Made by a program: the position numbers and the translations under genes
Shown: piece by piece, positions 30,396 to 38,474 of the stretch
Layout: each line of letters starts with the position of its first letter
Position numbering within the stretch: position 1 is the first letter of the stretch
The notes under the pieces: generated by a model
What the model was told of the DNA's origin: nothing
The model's input: the letters and a program-made list of their open reading frames with translations, nothing else
Databases searched by the model: none
Source: Saccharopolyspora_D taberi
GTDB lineage: Bacteria > Actinomycetota > Actinomycetes > Mycobacteriales > Pseudonocardiaceae
Assembly: GCF_039534165.1 (NCBI RefSeq)
Contig: NZ_BAAAUX010000014.1
Location: 682,001 to 746,000, forward strand
DNA: 64,000 nt
Direction of reading: 5' to 3'

Positions 30396-30974
30396 TCACG
30401 TAGACCAGCTGTCGAGCAGGTGGTAGCGCAGCCCGCGGAGCGGGCGGACGCCCGGTGTTCCGGCGAAGATCTCGTAGAGCTCGTCGTGGTTCCCGCTCTC
30501 GGTCGCTTCCAGGTGCGCTTGCTCGGTCGTCCACTCCGTGTAGTTGAGGACCCGGGTGCCGTCGGTGCTCAGGTGGAAGTGCGCCGAGATCGCTCCGGGG
30601 TGTCCGTCCTCGTCCGGCAGCGCGGCGATGAGCGAGTCGACGAAGGTCCGCTGCCGCTCGGGTCCGTCCACATCGAACACCGCGGTGACCAGGCAGCCCG
30701 GCACCCGCGCTTCGTCGGTCCGGGCCAGGCTGCGGTAGAGCCGGTAGCGGACACCGGTCTCGCCCACGGGCTCATCCGCCCACTGCGCGTAGGTCAGAAC
30801 GCTCTCCCCGTCAGTGCTGGCGAACCAGCTGACCGACACGAGACCGCTGTGCCGCACCCGGTCGTCCGCGCGGACCAGATCCCGCTGCCGCTCAACCCCT
30901 CCGGCGTACTGCGGCGTGATCACAGCAGTGGTCACGTCCGGCCGCGCGACGACGGGGAAAGTGCTGTCTGCCAA
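30396..30974 (-). CDS. Tandem antibiotic-biosynthesis-monooxygenase-like (ABM, dimeric alpha/beta barrel) protein
   Basis: A 192-residue protein made of two similar halves (about 15-100 and 105-190). Each carries an ABM-type pattern: a strand with SVSWFASTDGESVLTYAQW in the first half and SAHFHLSTDGTRVLNYTEW in the second, so an internal duplication is evident. ABM proteins are small cofactor-free oxygenases or stress-related barrels; here the function is unknown. The start is TTG at 30974, supported by AAAGGAG about 5 bp upstream. It stands alone. Confidence 0.75.
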   Translation of the reverse strand: MADSTFPVVARPDVTTAVITPQYAGGVERQRDLVRADDRVRHSGLVSVSWFASTDGESVLTYAQWADEPVGETGVRYRLYRSLARTDEARVPGCLVTAVFDVDGPERQRTFVDSLIAALPDEDGHPGAISAHFHLSTDGTRVLNYTEWTTEQAHLEATESGNHDELYEIFAGTPGVRPLRGLRYHLLDSWST

Positions 30975-31051
30975 GGAGGCTCCTTTGCCGGCGGGGTCGC
31001 CGGATTCTGCCCCGGCAGCAGAGCTCTCAGCCACCGGTTTTCGCGCGGTGC

Positions 31052-32128
31052 TCAGCCGTGAACCGGCGTCGGACGCAGCCCGGCGACCGCCCAACGCCGT
31101 TGTGCGACAACGGGATCGGCTTCCGGAGCCGGGCTGTCGTGGCGAGCGCGGGCGAGCGCGATGAAGGCGCGCTGCCGCCGCGCGCCCAGCTTCGCGCGGC
31201 GGCGGCTCCGGCGGGTGCGCATCGCGGCCAGCTCCTCCGGAGTGATCACGTCGGGGTGCTCGCCCGCGAGGTTGGCGGCGAACCACCGCCACGACAGCCG
31301 GTCCGCCCATCCCACGACGACCGCGAACGCGGCCAGGATCACCGCGGTCTTGACCGCGATTCCCAGGAATCCGTCCAGCACGGTCTCGAACCACAGCAGC
31401 GGTGAGTTCCAGAACCAGTGCGCCGCGTAGGCCAGCGCGAACATCCCGCCCGCCACCAGCCACCGGTGGGCTGCCGACCGCCCGGCACGGGTCAGCACGT
31501 AGCCCACGCCGAAGCCGGCGAACCCGGAGAACACCCAGTGCGACGCGAGACCCGCCGCCGACCGGGCCACCAGCACCTCCACCGCGGCTCCGGCATCGCT
31601 GTTGGGCGCCTCGGAGGCCGCGAGCAGGCAGTAGCTGAGGTTCTCGACCAGCTGGAAGCCGAGGCCGACCGCCATCCCGAGACCAAGCCCGTCGGCGGGC
31701 CTTCGGATGTGCTCCCTCGCGATGCACGCCACCGCGACGATCCCGGCGAGCTTGACCGTCTCCTCGCTCGTCGGCGCCACCCAGGCGGCCGACCAGTCGA
31801 CGGCGTGCGCCCGGCCGCTGATCTTGATCACCACCGAGCCCAGCACCTCGTTGGCCACCGAGGCGACGCTCACCGCGGCCAGCCCGCCCCACACCAGCCC
31901 GGCCCAGCGGGCGGTGGCCGGCGGCCGGTCCGGACCCTGCACCAGGGCGAGGACGACCACCATCACCGGCCCGAGGACAACAACCCCGCCCAGCGCGGGA
32001 AGCACCGCGCCGGGAGCTATGAACCCGGCGAAGACCTGGGACAGCACGGTCACCAAGCCACCGAGGAACACCATCACCGCGTACACCCAGAAGACCAGCC
32101 TGCGCGGCTGCCAGAAAGCGCGGTTCAC
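31052..32128 (-). CDS. PrsW-family intramembrane metalloprotease
   Basis: A 358-residue membrane protein with about eight or nine helices. The PrsW signatures are present: SEETVK (glutamates 122-123) and VENLSY (E162) in adjacent helices, and SHWVFSGFAG with a conserved His. The C-terminal tail is basic and cytoplasmic. Characterised PrsW cleaves an anti-sigma factor; here the partner is not evident. It overlaps the preceding gene by 4 bp (GTGA), so the single-helix protein encoded there is a plausible partner. Confidence 0.85.
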   Translation of the reverse strand: MNRAFWQPRRLVFWVYAVMVFLGGLVTVLSQVFAGFIAPGAVLPALGGVVVLGPVMVVVLALVQGPDRPPATARWAGLVWGGLAAVSVASVANEVLGSVVIKISGRAHAVDWSAAWVAPTSEETVKLAGIVAVACIAREHIRRPADGLGLGMAVGLGFQLVENLSYCLLAASEAPNSDAGAAVEVLVARSAAGLASHWVFSGFAGFGVGYVLTRAGRSAAHRWLVAGGMFALAYAAHWFWNSPLLWFETVLDGFLGIAVKTAVILAAFAVVVGWADRLSWRWFAANLAGEHPDVITPEELAAMRTRRSRRRAKLGARRQRAFIALARARHDSPAPEADPVVAQRRWAVAGLRPTPVHG

Positions 32129-32676
32129 CGGTACACCTCGACCGAGCCGACGACGTCCTCCAGCAGCTGCCGGGCGTGCGCGCCCTTGGCCTGCACGGAC
32201 AACGCGACCGAATCCCTGCCCACCACCGCGACTTCCGTCCTCGACGACCCCTCCCCCAGCACTCCGCGCTTCCCGGAAAAGCCGGTGGGAGTCGCGATCG
32301 GGCCGGTGCCGGTGAGCCGGTCCGTCCACTCCTCGAAGGACAGCCGCCGGATCTCCCGGTCGAAGTACACGGCGCGGTCCTCCACGTCCTGGTTCAGAAT
32401 CACGGTGACCTTCTCGTCCCCGTGCGTCGCGCTGACCTTGTTCCGCTCCAGCACGTCGGGATCGAGCACCCAGCCCGCGGGCAACCGCAACCGCGCCTTC
32501 CAGTCCTCCGGCGACACCATCAGTTCGTGCACTCCGTCCCGGGAGACAGTGCTGCCCTCGGCAGGCAACTGGCGGTCGACCAGCAGCGGAACGACCAGCA
32601 CCACGGCCACGAGGAGGACCACGAACAGCGCCGCGCCCTTGGTCCGGACTTTGCCGGAACGGGCCTGAGGTAACAA
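32125..32676 (-). CDS. Single-helix membrane-anchored protein, unknown function
   Basis: A 183-residue protein with a short basic N-terminus, one membrane helix (about 15-33) and an extracytoplasmic domain of ~145 residues. That domain resembles the lipoprotein-type beta domains found beside actinobacterial membrane proteases, but no family is certain. A TTG start is supported by GGAGA about 6 bp upstream. It is translationally coupled to the PrsW-type protease gene, so it may be its substrate or regulator (inferred). Confidence 0.7.
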   Translation of the reverse strand: MLPQARSGKVRTKGAALFVVLLVAVVLVVPLLVDRQLPAEGSTVSRDGVHELMVSPEDWKARLRLPAGWVLDPDVLERNKVSATHGDEKVTVILNQDVEDRAVYFDREIRRLSFEEWTDRLTGTGPIATPTGFSGKRGVLGEGSSRTEVAVVGRDSVALSVQAKGAHARQLLEDVVGSVEVYR

Positions 32677-32739
32677 GAATCTCTCCAGAGTCCGAAAAGG
32701 ACAGAGCGGGCCGGCGGGATCCGGCCGGGCCGGCGGGGA

Positions 32740-32772
32740 CTGGGCGGGTCAGCCGGGCCTGGGCGGGTCAGC
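32740..32772. repeat. 14-bp direct repeat at the 3' end of the LURP-one-like gene
   Basis: CTGGGCGGGTCAGC occurs at 32740-32753 and again at 32759-32772, the second copy covering the stop codon of the adjacent minus-strand gene. It looks like a small local duplication in a GC-rich spacer. Confidence 0.6.
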
Positions 32773-33367
32773 GGGACTGGAGCGCGTCCAGCGCGACCGC
32801 CTGGGCGAGCACCAGCCTGCGGTCCAGGGATCCGTCCTCGATCCGGACCAGGTAGTGGTCCCGGAAGCGGGTCTTCTTGTCCACGGTGCCGAGCGTGGCG
32901 CCGTCGCGGACGAAGTCGAAGTGGTACTTCAGCGGGAACGGCAGGTCGCCCACCCACGGGATGACGTCCCAGACCCGCCGGAACAGCGCGAGACCCATGC
33001 TGCGCTCGGTGATGCTGATGGAAGGCTGGCCCGGCTGGTCGAACTGCCAGGTGGAGCGCAGCAGCGACTTGCCGAACTTCTTGCCGAACACGCCGACCTG
33101 CTGGCCGTCGGGGGTCACCACGTCGTAGGCGCTGGCGAGGTCGATCACCTTGCGGGCCTTGAAAGACGCGAGCACGGACCGCTTGTCCTCGTCGGCGTAG
33201 AGGGTCACGTGTTCCTTGAACGTCATGCGCTTCTGCTCGACGAAGGCCACGAGCGCACCTGGCTGACCCGCGCCGTCATCGGCGAAGATCCTGTACCGGT
33301 TCACCATCATGGTGACCTTCTGGTGCACGTGGAACTGTTGCTGCGCCTGCAATTCCTGGATGTTCAC
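32768..33367 (-). CDS. LURP-one-related (Tubby/scramblase-like fold) protein
   Basis: A 199-residue protein with beta-rich segments typical of LURP-one-related proteins: an opening FHVHQKVTMMVNRYRIFADD, KRMTFKEHVTLYAD, FKARKVIDLASAYDVV and a terminal DGSLDRRLVLAQAVALDAL. Family members share the Tubby/phospholipid-scramblase fold; the bacterial role is unknown. The GTG at 33367 was chosen because TGAGGG lies 5 bp upstream. It is divergent from the HTH gene at 33507. Confidence 0.72.
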   Translation of the reverse strand: MNIQELQAQQQFHVHQKVTMMVNRYRIFADDGAGQPGALVAFVEQKRMTFKEHVTLYADEDKRSVLASFKARKVIDLASAYDVVTPDGQQVGVFGKKFGKSLLRSTWQFDQPGQPSISITERSMGLALFRRVWDVIPWVGDLPFPLKYHFDFVRDGATLGTVDKKTRFRDHYLVRIEDGSLDRRLVLAQAVALDALQSR

Positions 33368-33506
33368 TCGAACCCTCACGCGTGTTTCCGGCACCCCCGG
33401 CGCCGCGCCCCTCAAGTCGGCGCCCATCGTACTGACGTTTGACTCCTCCGCGGGTCGATTGCAACAAAGTTCCCTATCGTTCCCCGAGCAAGCTATATTG
33501 GGATCG

Positions 33507-33956
33507 ATGAGTGATGAAATGTACTCCGTCGAGCAGGTCGCCGAGCGGCTCGGCCTGCACGTGCGCACCGTGCGCGGCTACATCCGCACCGGCCGGCTCA
33601 AGGCGGTGCGGATCGGCAAGCAGTACCGGATCGCCCGCGCCGACCTCGACGAGCTGACCGGGCGTACCGCGCCGCCGCCCGCCGCCTCCGCCGTGGAGGT
33701 GTCGAGCATCGTGCAGATCGACGGTGTCGACCGCGCCGCCGCCGACCGGCTGGGCACGCTGGTGCTCAGCGGCGTGAACACCGGCCGCGACGCGGCGCAC
33801 CCGCTGCGAGTCCAGACCGTCCACGACGCGGTCCGGAACCGGCTCAAGATCGTGGTCCTCGGCGGCGCGGCCGACACCGCGGCGGTGCTGAACATGCTCG
33901 ACTCGGTGCTGGCGGGCGACAACGGCCTGCTCGGCGGGGAGGGCGGCGATGCCTGA
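33507..33956 (+). CDS. Excisionase/MerR-type helix-turn-helix regulator
   Basis: A 149-residue protein with an N-terminal excisionase-type winged helix (MYSVEQVAERLGLHVRTVRGYIRT, about 5-52), followed by a ~90-residue domain containing SSIVQIDGV and KIVVLGGAADTAAVLNML, predicted alpha/beta. The next gene, a DUF4180 protein, starts inside its last codons (8-bp overlap), a pairing seen often in actinomycetes. It likely regulates this small operon. No phage genes are nearby, so it is not a phage excisionase. Confidence 0.82.
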   Translation: MSDEMYSVEQVAERLGLHVRTVRGYIRTGRLKAVRIGKQYRIARADLDELTGRTAPPPAASAVEVSSIVQIDGVDRAAADRLGTLVLSGVNTGRDAAHPLRVQTVHDAVRNRLKIVVLGGAADTAAVLNMLDSVLAGDNGLLGGEGGDA

Positions 33957-34311
33957 CGTGATCGAGGAGCGCGCCGGAGTGCCGGTGCTGGTGTGCGATC
34001 CGGCGGGCCCGCCGGTGGCCACCGAGCAGGACGCGCTGGACCTGATCGGCGCGACCTACCTCGGCGCCGAGGTCGTGGCGCTGCCCGCGAACCGGCTCGA
34101 CGAGCGGTTCTTCTCGCTGGGCACCCGGTTCGCGGGCGAGGTCATGCAGAAGTTCGTCAACTACCGGGTGCGCCTGGCCGTCATCGGCGACATCTCCGGC
34201 CACCTCGCGGCGAGTTCCGCCCTGCGGGCCCTGGTCCACGAGTCGAACCGGGCAGGGCACGTGTGGTTCCTCCCCGATCTCGCCGCCCTGGACGACCGCC
34301 TGCGCTCGTGA
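33949..34311 (+). CDS. DUF4180 domain protein
   Basis: A 120-residue protein with the DUF4180 pattern: a central VVALPANRLDERFFSLGTRFAGEVMQ-like helix followed by a KFVNYRVRLAVIGDIS strand and a C-terminal helix. The function is unknown. Its ATG overlaps the end of the HTH gene by 8 bp, so the two are translated together and may act as one module. Confidence 0.85.
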   Translation: MPDVIEERAGVPVLVCDPAGPPVATEQDALDLIGATYLGAEVVALPANRLDERFFSLGTRFAGEVMQKFVNYRVRLAVIGDISGHLAASSALRALVHESNRAGHVWFLPDLAALDDRLRS

Positions 34312-34335
34312 CGGCCACCCGCGCCGTCCGACAGC

Positions 34336-34372
34336 AAGTGGCCCGCCGAGCCTGGGGCTCGACGGGCCACTT
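34336..34372. terminator. Bidirectional hairpin terminator
   Basis: A 17-bp stem with one mismatch (34336-34352 with 34356-34372) and a 3-base loop, containing AAGTGGCCCG and its complement, lies between the converging DUF4180 and drug-exporter genes. It would stop transcription from both sides. Confidence 0.85.
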
Positions 34373-34387
34373 CGGTCTGATCCGGGC

Positions 34388-35848
34388 TCAGCCCACGGTC
34401 GCCTCGACCTTCTCCGGTTCCACGGGCGCAGGCGTGCGCTGGAGGAACAGCGACACGACGAACGCCAGCACCCCGATGCCGCCCGCGACGACGAACGCCG
34501 TGCGCAGACCCGCCGCGTCGGGCGAGGGCAGCGCACCGGTGCTGCTCAGGGAAGCGATGGTGACGAACACGGCGGTGCCGAACGCACCCGCGACCTGCTG
34601 GAGCGTGGCCATGATCGCGCTGCCGTGCGAGTACAGCTGGTCCGGCAGCGAGCTCAGCGCCGAGGTCATCAGCGGCGCCATCATCATCCCCAGCCCGCCC
34701 ATGAGCAGGACGTGGATGACCACCACGGCGGCCAGCGGCGAGCCCGGCCCGAGCACCGCGAACAGCGACAGCGAGACCGCCATGGCCGCCGCGCCCGGGA
34801 TCACCAGCGGGCGCGCGCCGTAGCGGTCGAACAGCCGTCCGACCGGCCGCCCGAGCAGGCCGAGGACCAGACCGCCGGGCAGCACGGCCAGGCCGGTGGC
34901 GAACGTGCTGGCGTGCAGCACGGTCTGCAGGTACAGCGGCAGCAGGATCGCACCCGCGCCCAGCAGGCACATGAACAGCAGGGCGGTCATGATCAGCGAC
35001 ACGACGAACGAGCGGTGGTTGAACGGCCGCAGGTCGAGCAGCGCGCGGTCCTGGCGCTGGAGGCTGACCTGGCGCAGCACGAAGCCGGCGGTGGCCGCGA
35101 CGCCGACCGCGATCGGGATCCACGGCGAGACCGCGTGCTCCGCGCCGCCCGACTCACCGATGGACGACAGGCCGTAGAGGATGCCGCCGAAGCCGATGGC
35201 CGACAGCGGCACCGAGATCAGGTCCAGCGGCACCGAACGGGTCTCGGTGTCCAGCCGCATCCACACCGCGCCGACGACCAGCGCCACCACGGCCAGCGGA
35301 AGCACGATCCAGAACATCCAGCGCCAGCCCAGCGAGGCCAGCACCGCACCGCCGATGGTCGGCCCCACCGCGGGCGCCACCGCGATGACGATGGTGATCG
35401 TGCCCATCGTCGCGCCGCGCTTGGCCGGCGGCACCAGGCGCATCACCGAGGTCATCAGCAGCGGCATCATGACCGCGGTGCCGCACGCCTGGACCACCCG
35501 CCCGGCCAGCAGCACCTCGAAGCCCGGTGCGAGCCCGCTGAGCAGCGTGCCCGCGCCGAACAGCGTCAGCGAGGCCATGAAGACCTGCCGCGGGGTGAAG
35601 CGTTCCAGCAGGTAACCGGTGGTGGGGATGACCACGGCCATGGTCAGCAGGAAGCCGCTGGTCAGCCACTGCACGGTGGTGGTCGGGACCTCGAGGTCGA
35701 TGCTGAGGTCGCGTAACGCGACGCTCAGGATCGTCTCGTTGAGGATCATCACGAACGCCGAGACGACCAGCACCCAGATCAGCACCGGGGCTCCCGGTGG
35801 TGCCTCGTCGCGGTCGGGGCCCGTGGCCTCGGTGGTGGAGTCGATCAT
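34388..35848 (-). CDS. DHA2-family MFS multidrug exporter
   Basis: A 486-residue transporter with about 14 membrane helices. DHA2 marks include the helix-1 sequence with a buried acidic/Asn pair (VMILNETILSVALRDL), the motif after helix 2 (GYLLERFTPRQVF), and GRVVQACGTAVMMPLL. Such proteins export drugs by proton antiport. The ATG at 35848 is where similarity to MFS exporters begins; upstream codons in frame look non-coding. Its promoter should lie in the long spacer upstream. Confidence 0.9.
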   Translation of the reverse strand: MIDSTTEATGPDRDEAPPGAPVLIWVLVVSAFVMILNETILSVALRDLSIDLEVPTTTVQWLTSGFLLTMAVVIPTTGYLLERFTPRQVFMASLTLFGAGTLLSGLAPGFEVLLAGRVVQACGTAVMMPLLMTSVMRLVPPAKRGATMGTITIVIAVAPAVGPTIGGAVLASLGWRWMFWIVLPLAVVALVVGAVWMRLDTETRSVPLDLISVPLSAIGFGGILYGLSSIGESGGAEHAVSPWIPIAVGVAATAGFVLRQVSLQRQDRALLDLRPFNHRSFVVSLIMTALLFMCLLGAGAILLPLYLQTVLHASTFATGLAVLPGGLVLGLLGRPVGRLFDRYGARPLVIPGAAAMAVSLSLFAVLGPGSPLAAVVVIHVLLMGGLGMMMAPLMTSALSSLPDQLYSHGSAIMATLQQVAGAFGTAVFVTIASLSSTGALPSPDAAGLRTAFVVAGGIGVLAFVVSLFLQRTPAPVEPEKVEATVG

Positions 35849-36393
35849 GGTTTGGAGCACACCTCGCAGCTGTACGTCGGCGCGTCCGCCGACCCGGCCC
35901 CCGGCGGGAGCCGTCTGGTTGAGCAGAAGATCAATGGATCCGGGTCTGCGCGGCGGCGCCGCCACCGGCCCGCCTCGGCGACCGGCCCGGTCCACGCGGG
36001 CCGTTCGCTTCCGAGCAGCGGTCGGCGGGCGCTTCGGCGGCCGGGCGCCAATCCCGGGCCGAGCGCGCAGGGGACGTCGATGTCCTGGCCGAGCACCTCC
36101 ACCGCGGATCGTCCGTACTTCCAGCACCCCGGCACGTGGCCCGGGCCCTGGCAGGCCGGCCGATCACGTCCGGGTCGGAGGCCGACTGCGCCGAGCGGTC
36201 GTCCGCCCGGCTGCCTGCCCCCTGCCGGACGGTGTAGCACTGGACCCCGACAAACTGGGGTCCTGGCAAGACTCGGGACCCGTCAGAAACCGGGAACCGA
36301 CGAGGTCAGCGCTCGGCCTCGACCAGAGTAGCCGAACGCGGGCGGCCACCGCCCGCTGTTTTCCACATGTTCCGGCGCCGGCGGCGGAACGCG
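35849..36393. other. 545-bp spacer without a convincing gene
   Basis: This stretch between the SDR 3' end and the drug-exporter start has several open frames, but none has a recognisable domain or good ribosome site. It holds a perfect 7-bp inverted repeat (GGACCCC at 36242-36248, GGGGTCC at 36257-36263) and a GTTCCG/CGGAAC hairpin at 36369-36390 that may terminate the SDR transcript. It may be a decayed gene or the exporter's regulatory region. Confidence 0.5.
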
Positions 36394-37098
36394 TCAGCTG
36401 ATCGACTCCCCGCCGTCGATCGTCAGATTCGCGCCGTTCATCGACCCGTTGCGCAGCAGGAACTCCACCGCGTCCACGACGTCGCCGAGGGTGACCAGCC
36501 GCCCGGTGGGCACCCTGGCCCGGGTGGCGCCGAGCACGTCCTGCCGGTCCGCCCAGTGCGGGCTGTCGCCGATGAGCCCGGGGTGCACGGCGTTGACGCG
36601 GATCGGCGCGAGCTCGGCCGCCAGCGAGCGGACCAGCGCCCCGACACCTCCGGTGACGGTGGTCATCGTGGTCGATCCCGGCCGGGGCCGGTCCCGGGCG
36701 AGGCCGCCGACCAGCACGATCGAGGCGTCCGCGCGCATCCGGGCGGCCAGCGCGTGCACCACCTCGACGTAGCCGACCAGCTTCATCGTGACCAGCCGGG
36801 ACGCCGAGGCGATGTCGAACTCGCGCACCGTGTTGGGGTCCCGCTCGACCGCTGTGACCACCAGGTGACGCACAGTGCCCACTGTGGACAACGCGTCAGC
36901 GATGCCCGCGGGCCGCGCCAGATCCACCGCCAGCCCCCGCGCCGTTGCGCCGATCGACGCAGCCGCCGCGTCCGCCCGGCCGGCGTCACGGCCGCACACC
37001 ACGACCTCCTCGCCGCGCTCGGCGAGGGCGGCAGCGACCCGCAGCCCCAGCCCCGCGGTACCGCCCACGACGACGGAACACCCGTTCCCCTCGGACAC
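36394..37098 (-). CDS. Short-chain dehydrogenase/reductase (SDR) family protein
   Basis: A 234-residue SDR-type Rossmann protein. It has an N-terminal GGTAGLG in place of TGxxxGIG and a later RVNAVHPGLIGD segment, plus the SDR C-terminal NGANLTIDGGESI. The catalytic YxxxK is not obvious where expected (the region reads TTMTTVTGGVGALVRSLAAEL), so the enzyme may be a divergent or non-catalytic member. The GTG start was chosen to place the Rossmann strand at the N-terminus, with a G-rich site upstream. Confidence 0.78.
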   Translation of the reverse strand: MSEGNGCSVVVGGTAGLGLRVAAALAERGEEVVVCGRDAGRADAAAASIGATARGLAVDLARPAGIADALSTVGTVRHLVVTAVERDPNTVREFDIASASRLVTMKLVGYVEVVHALAARMRADASIVLVGGLARDRPRPGSTTMTTVTGGVGALVRSLAAELAPIRVNAVHPGLIGDSPHWADRQDVLGATRARVPTGRLVTLGDVVDAVEFLLRNGSMNGANLTIDGGESIS

Positions 37099-37279
37099 GA
37101 CACCCCCAAAAAGACCTATGTGGACAGTGACTTCCAGGCGCGGGCACTGCGCCGTTCGGCCGAACCACGCGCGGAACGGACCGACGCGGCGGCCAAGTCT
37201 GGCACGGTCCAGCCCGAATCCGGCCGACCCGGGTTCGAAGGGGAAAACCGATCGCGCAGCGATGCGCATGGGGGGACGC

Positions 37280-37540
37280 ATGTCGGAGACGGACAAGTCG
37301 AAGGCGGTCTGGGTCGAGGCGGTCGAGGACGGCGTGAACATCCGGACCCAGCCCAGCACCGACGCCACGATCGTCGCGCAGATGCAGCGGGGAGACCGCA
37401 TCATCGCCACCGGCGACGCGGTGGACGGCGGCGCCTACGGTCCGGTCTGCGGTCAGGGCGGCGGCAACTGGTGGCTGCCCGTCGACCACTTCGGGACGAT
37501 CCGCTACGTGACGTGGGTCTGCGTCCGCGACGTCGTCTAG
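37280..37540 (+). CDS. Small SH3-like domain protein (86 aa)
   Basis: An 86-residue protein with a bacterial SH3-type pattern: DGVNIRTQPSTDATIVAQM then RGDRIIATG, and a Trp-rich NWWLPV segment with two cysteines. No signal peptide is seen, so unlike most SH3_3 proteins it probably stays in the cytosol. The ATG at 37280 has GGGGGGA upstream; another ATG six codons earlier is possible. A strong terminator follows. Confidence 0.75.
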   Translation: MSETDKSKAVWVEAVEDGVNIRTQPSTDATIVAQMQRGDRIIATGDAVDGGAYGPVCGQGGGNWWLPVDHFGTIRYVTWVCVRDVV

Positions 37541-37551
37541 GGCATGATCCG

Positions 37552-37584
37552 CCCGCGCTCCCGCGTCCGGCGCGGGAGCGCGGG
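37552..37584. terminator. Hairpin terminator after the SH3-like gene
   Basis: A perfect 14-bp stem (CCCGCGCTCCCGCG with its complement) with a 5-base loop begins 11 bp after the stop codon and separates this gene from the LexA-like gene. Confidence 0.85.
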
Positions 37585-37650
37585 CACCCGCCGGATGATC
37601 ATCGGCGACCGGTGACCTGGCCGCGAACGCCTGCCTCTACCATTCCGCGG

Positions 37651-38310
37651 GTGACCGCCTACGACGATCTCGATCCGTTCGACCACCTCGACGCCTCGTC
37701 CCTGCCGGAACGCCAGCAGCGGATCCTGGTCGCGATCCGGGACTGGGTGGTCAGACACGGGTACGCGCCGAGCACGCGGCAGATCGGCGACGCCGTCGGC
37801 CTGCGGTCCTCGTCGTCGGTGTCCAAGCACCTGGCCAGCCTGGAGGCGAAGGGCTTCCTGCACCGCAGCCCCACCGTGTCGCGGCCGATCGACGTGCGCG
37901 CGTTCCTGCGCTCGGCGGCGCCGGAACCGGCCGCCGACTCGGTGCCCGTGCCCGTGGTCGGCGACATCGCCGCGGGCACCCCCATCGCCGCCGACGAGCA
38001 CGTCGACGACGTGCTGACGCTGCCGCGCGGGATCACCGGCCGCGGCAACGTCTTCGGCCTGCGGGTCCGCGGCGACTCGATGGTCGACGCGGCGATCTGC
38101 GACGGCGACATCGTCGTGGTGCGCCAGCAGTCCGAGGCCCACTCCGGTCAGATCGTGGCCGCGATGATCGACGACGAGGCCACCGTCAAGGTCTACCGCC
38201 GCCGCAACGGCCACGTCTTCCTCGAACCGCGCAACCCGGACTACGAGGTCATCGACGGCGACCACGCCGTCGTGCTCGGCACCGTCGTCTCGGTGCTGCG
38301 CAGCGTCTGA
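37651..38310 (+). CDS. LexA-type repressor with self-cleavage peptidase domain
   Basis: A 219-residue LexA/S24 protein. The N-terminal winged helix (about 19-85, YAPSTRQIGDAVGLRSSSSVSKHLASL) is followed by the cleavage site at A108-G109 (DIAAGTPIA) and the Ser-Lys dyad (GDSM S143, ATVKVY K180). All self-cleavage residues are present. The sequence departs from the canonical actinobacterial LexA in its N-terminus and cleavage region, and I see no SOS box (TCGAAC-N4-GTTCGA type) upstream. It could be a second LexA rather than the housekeeping copy. GTG start. Confidence 0.85.
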   Translation: MTAYDDLDPFDHLDASSLPERQQRILVAIRDWVVRHGYAPSTRQIGDAVGLRSSSSVSKHLASLEAKGFLHRSPTVSRPIDVRAFLRSAAPEPAADSVPVPVVGDIAAGTPIAADEHVDDVLTLPRGITGRGNVFGLRVRGDSMVDAAICDGDIVVVRQQSEAHSGQIVAAMIDDEATVKVYRRRNGHVFLEPRNPDYEVIDGDHAVVLGTVVSVLRSV

Positions 38311-38474
38311 GCCCGGTCAGCCGTTCGGGTATTCGCGGAGCACGGTCCGGTTCCGGGCCCAATACTTGCCTGCGGCCGCGGTTCCGGCTGCCACACCCCG
38401 GACGATCTCGCGGCACGCCGACCGTCGCGCCGGTGGACCACCGGCCTGGAACCGTACCGCGGAGATGATCCTCA

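Noticed and set aside
33507..33956. Excisionase-like gene as a sign of a prophage or integrative element.
   Set aside because: No integrase, attachment repeats or phage genes are nearby, and the DUF4180 partner is chromosomal.
35849..36393. Open frames in the spacer upstream of the drug exporter as a small gene.
   Set aside because: None has a ribosome site, a domain or consistent codon pattern; kept as a spacer.
37541..37650. An SOS box upstream of the LexA-type gene.
   Set aside because: No GAAC-N4-GTTC type palindrome is present; the only strong symmetry is the terminator hairpin.
38311..38474. A short minus-strand frame ending LREYPNG before the MBL-fold gene as a gene remnant.
   Set aside because: No family could be recognised and it is in the promoter spacer of the next gene.
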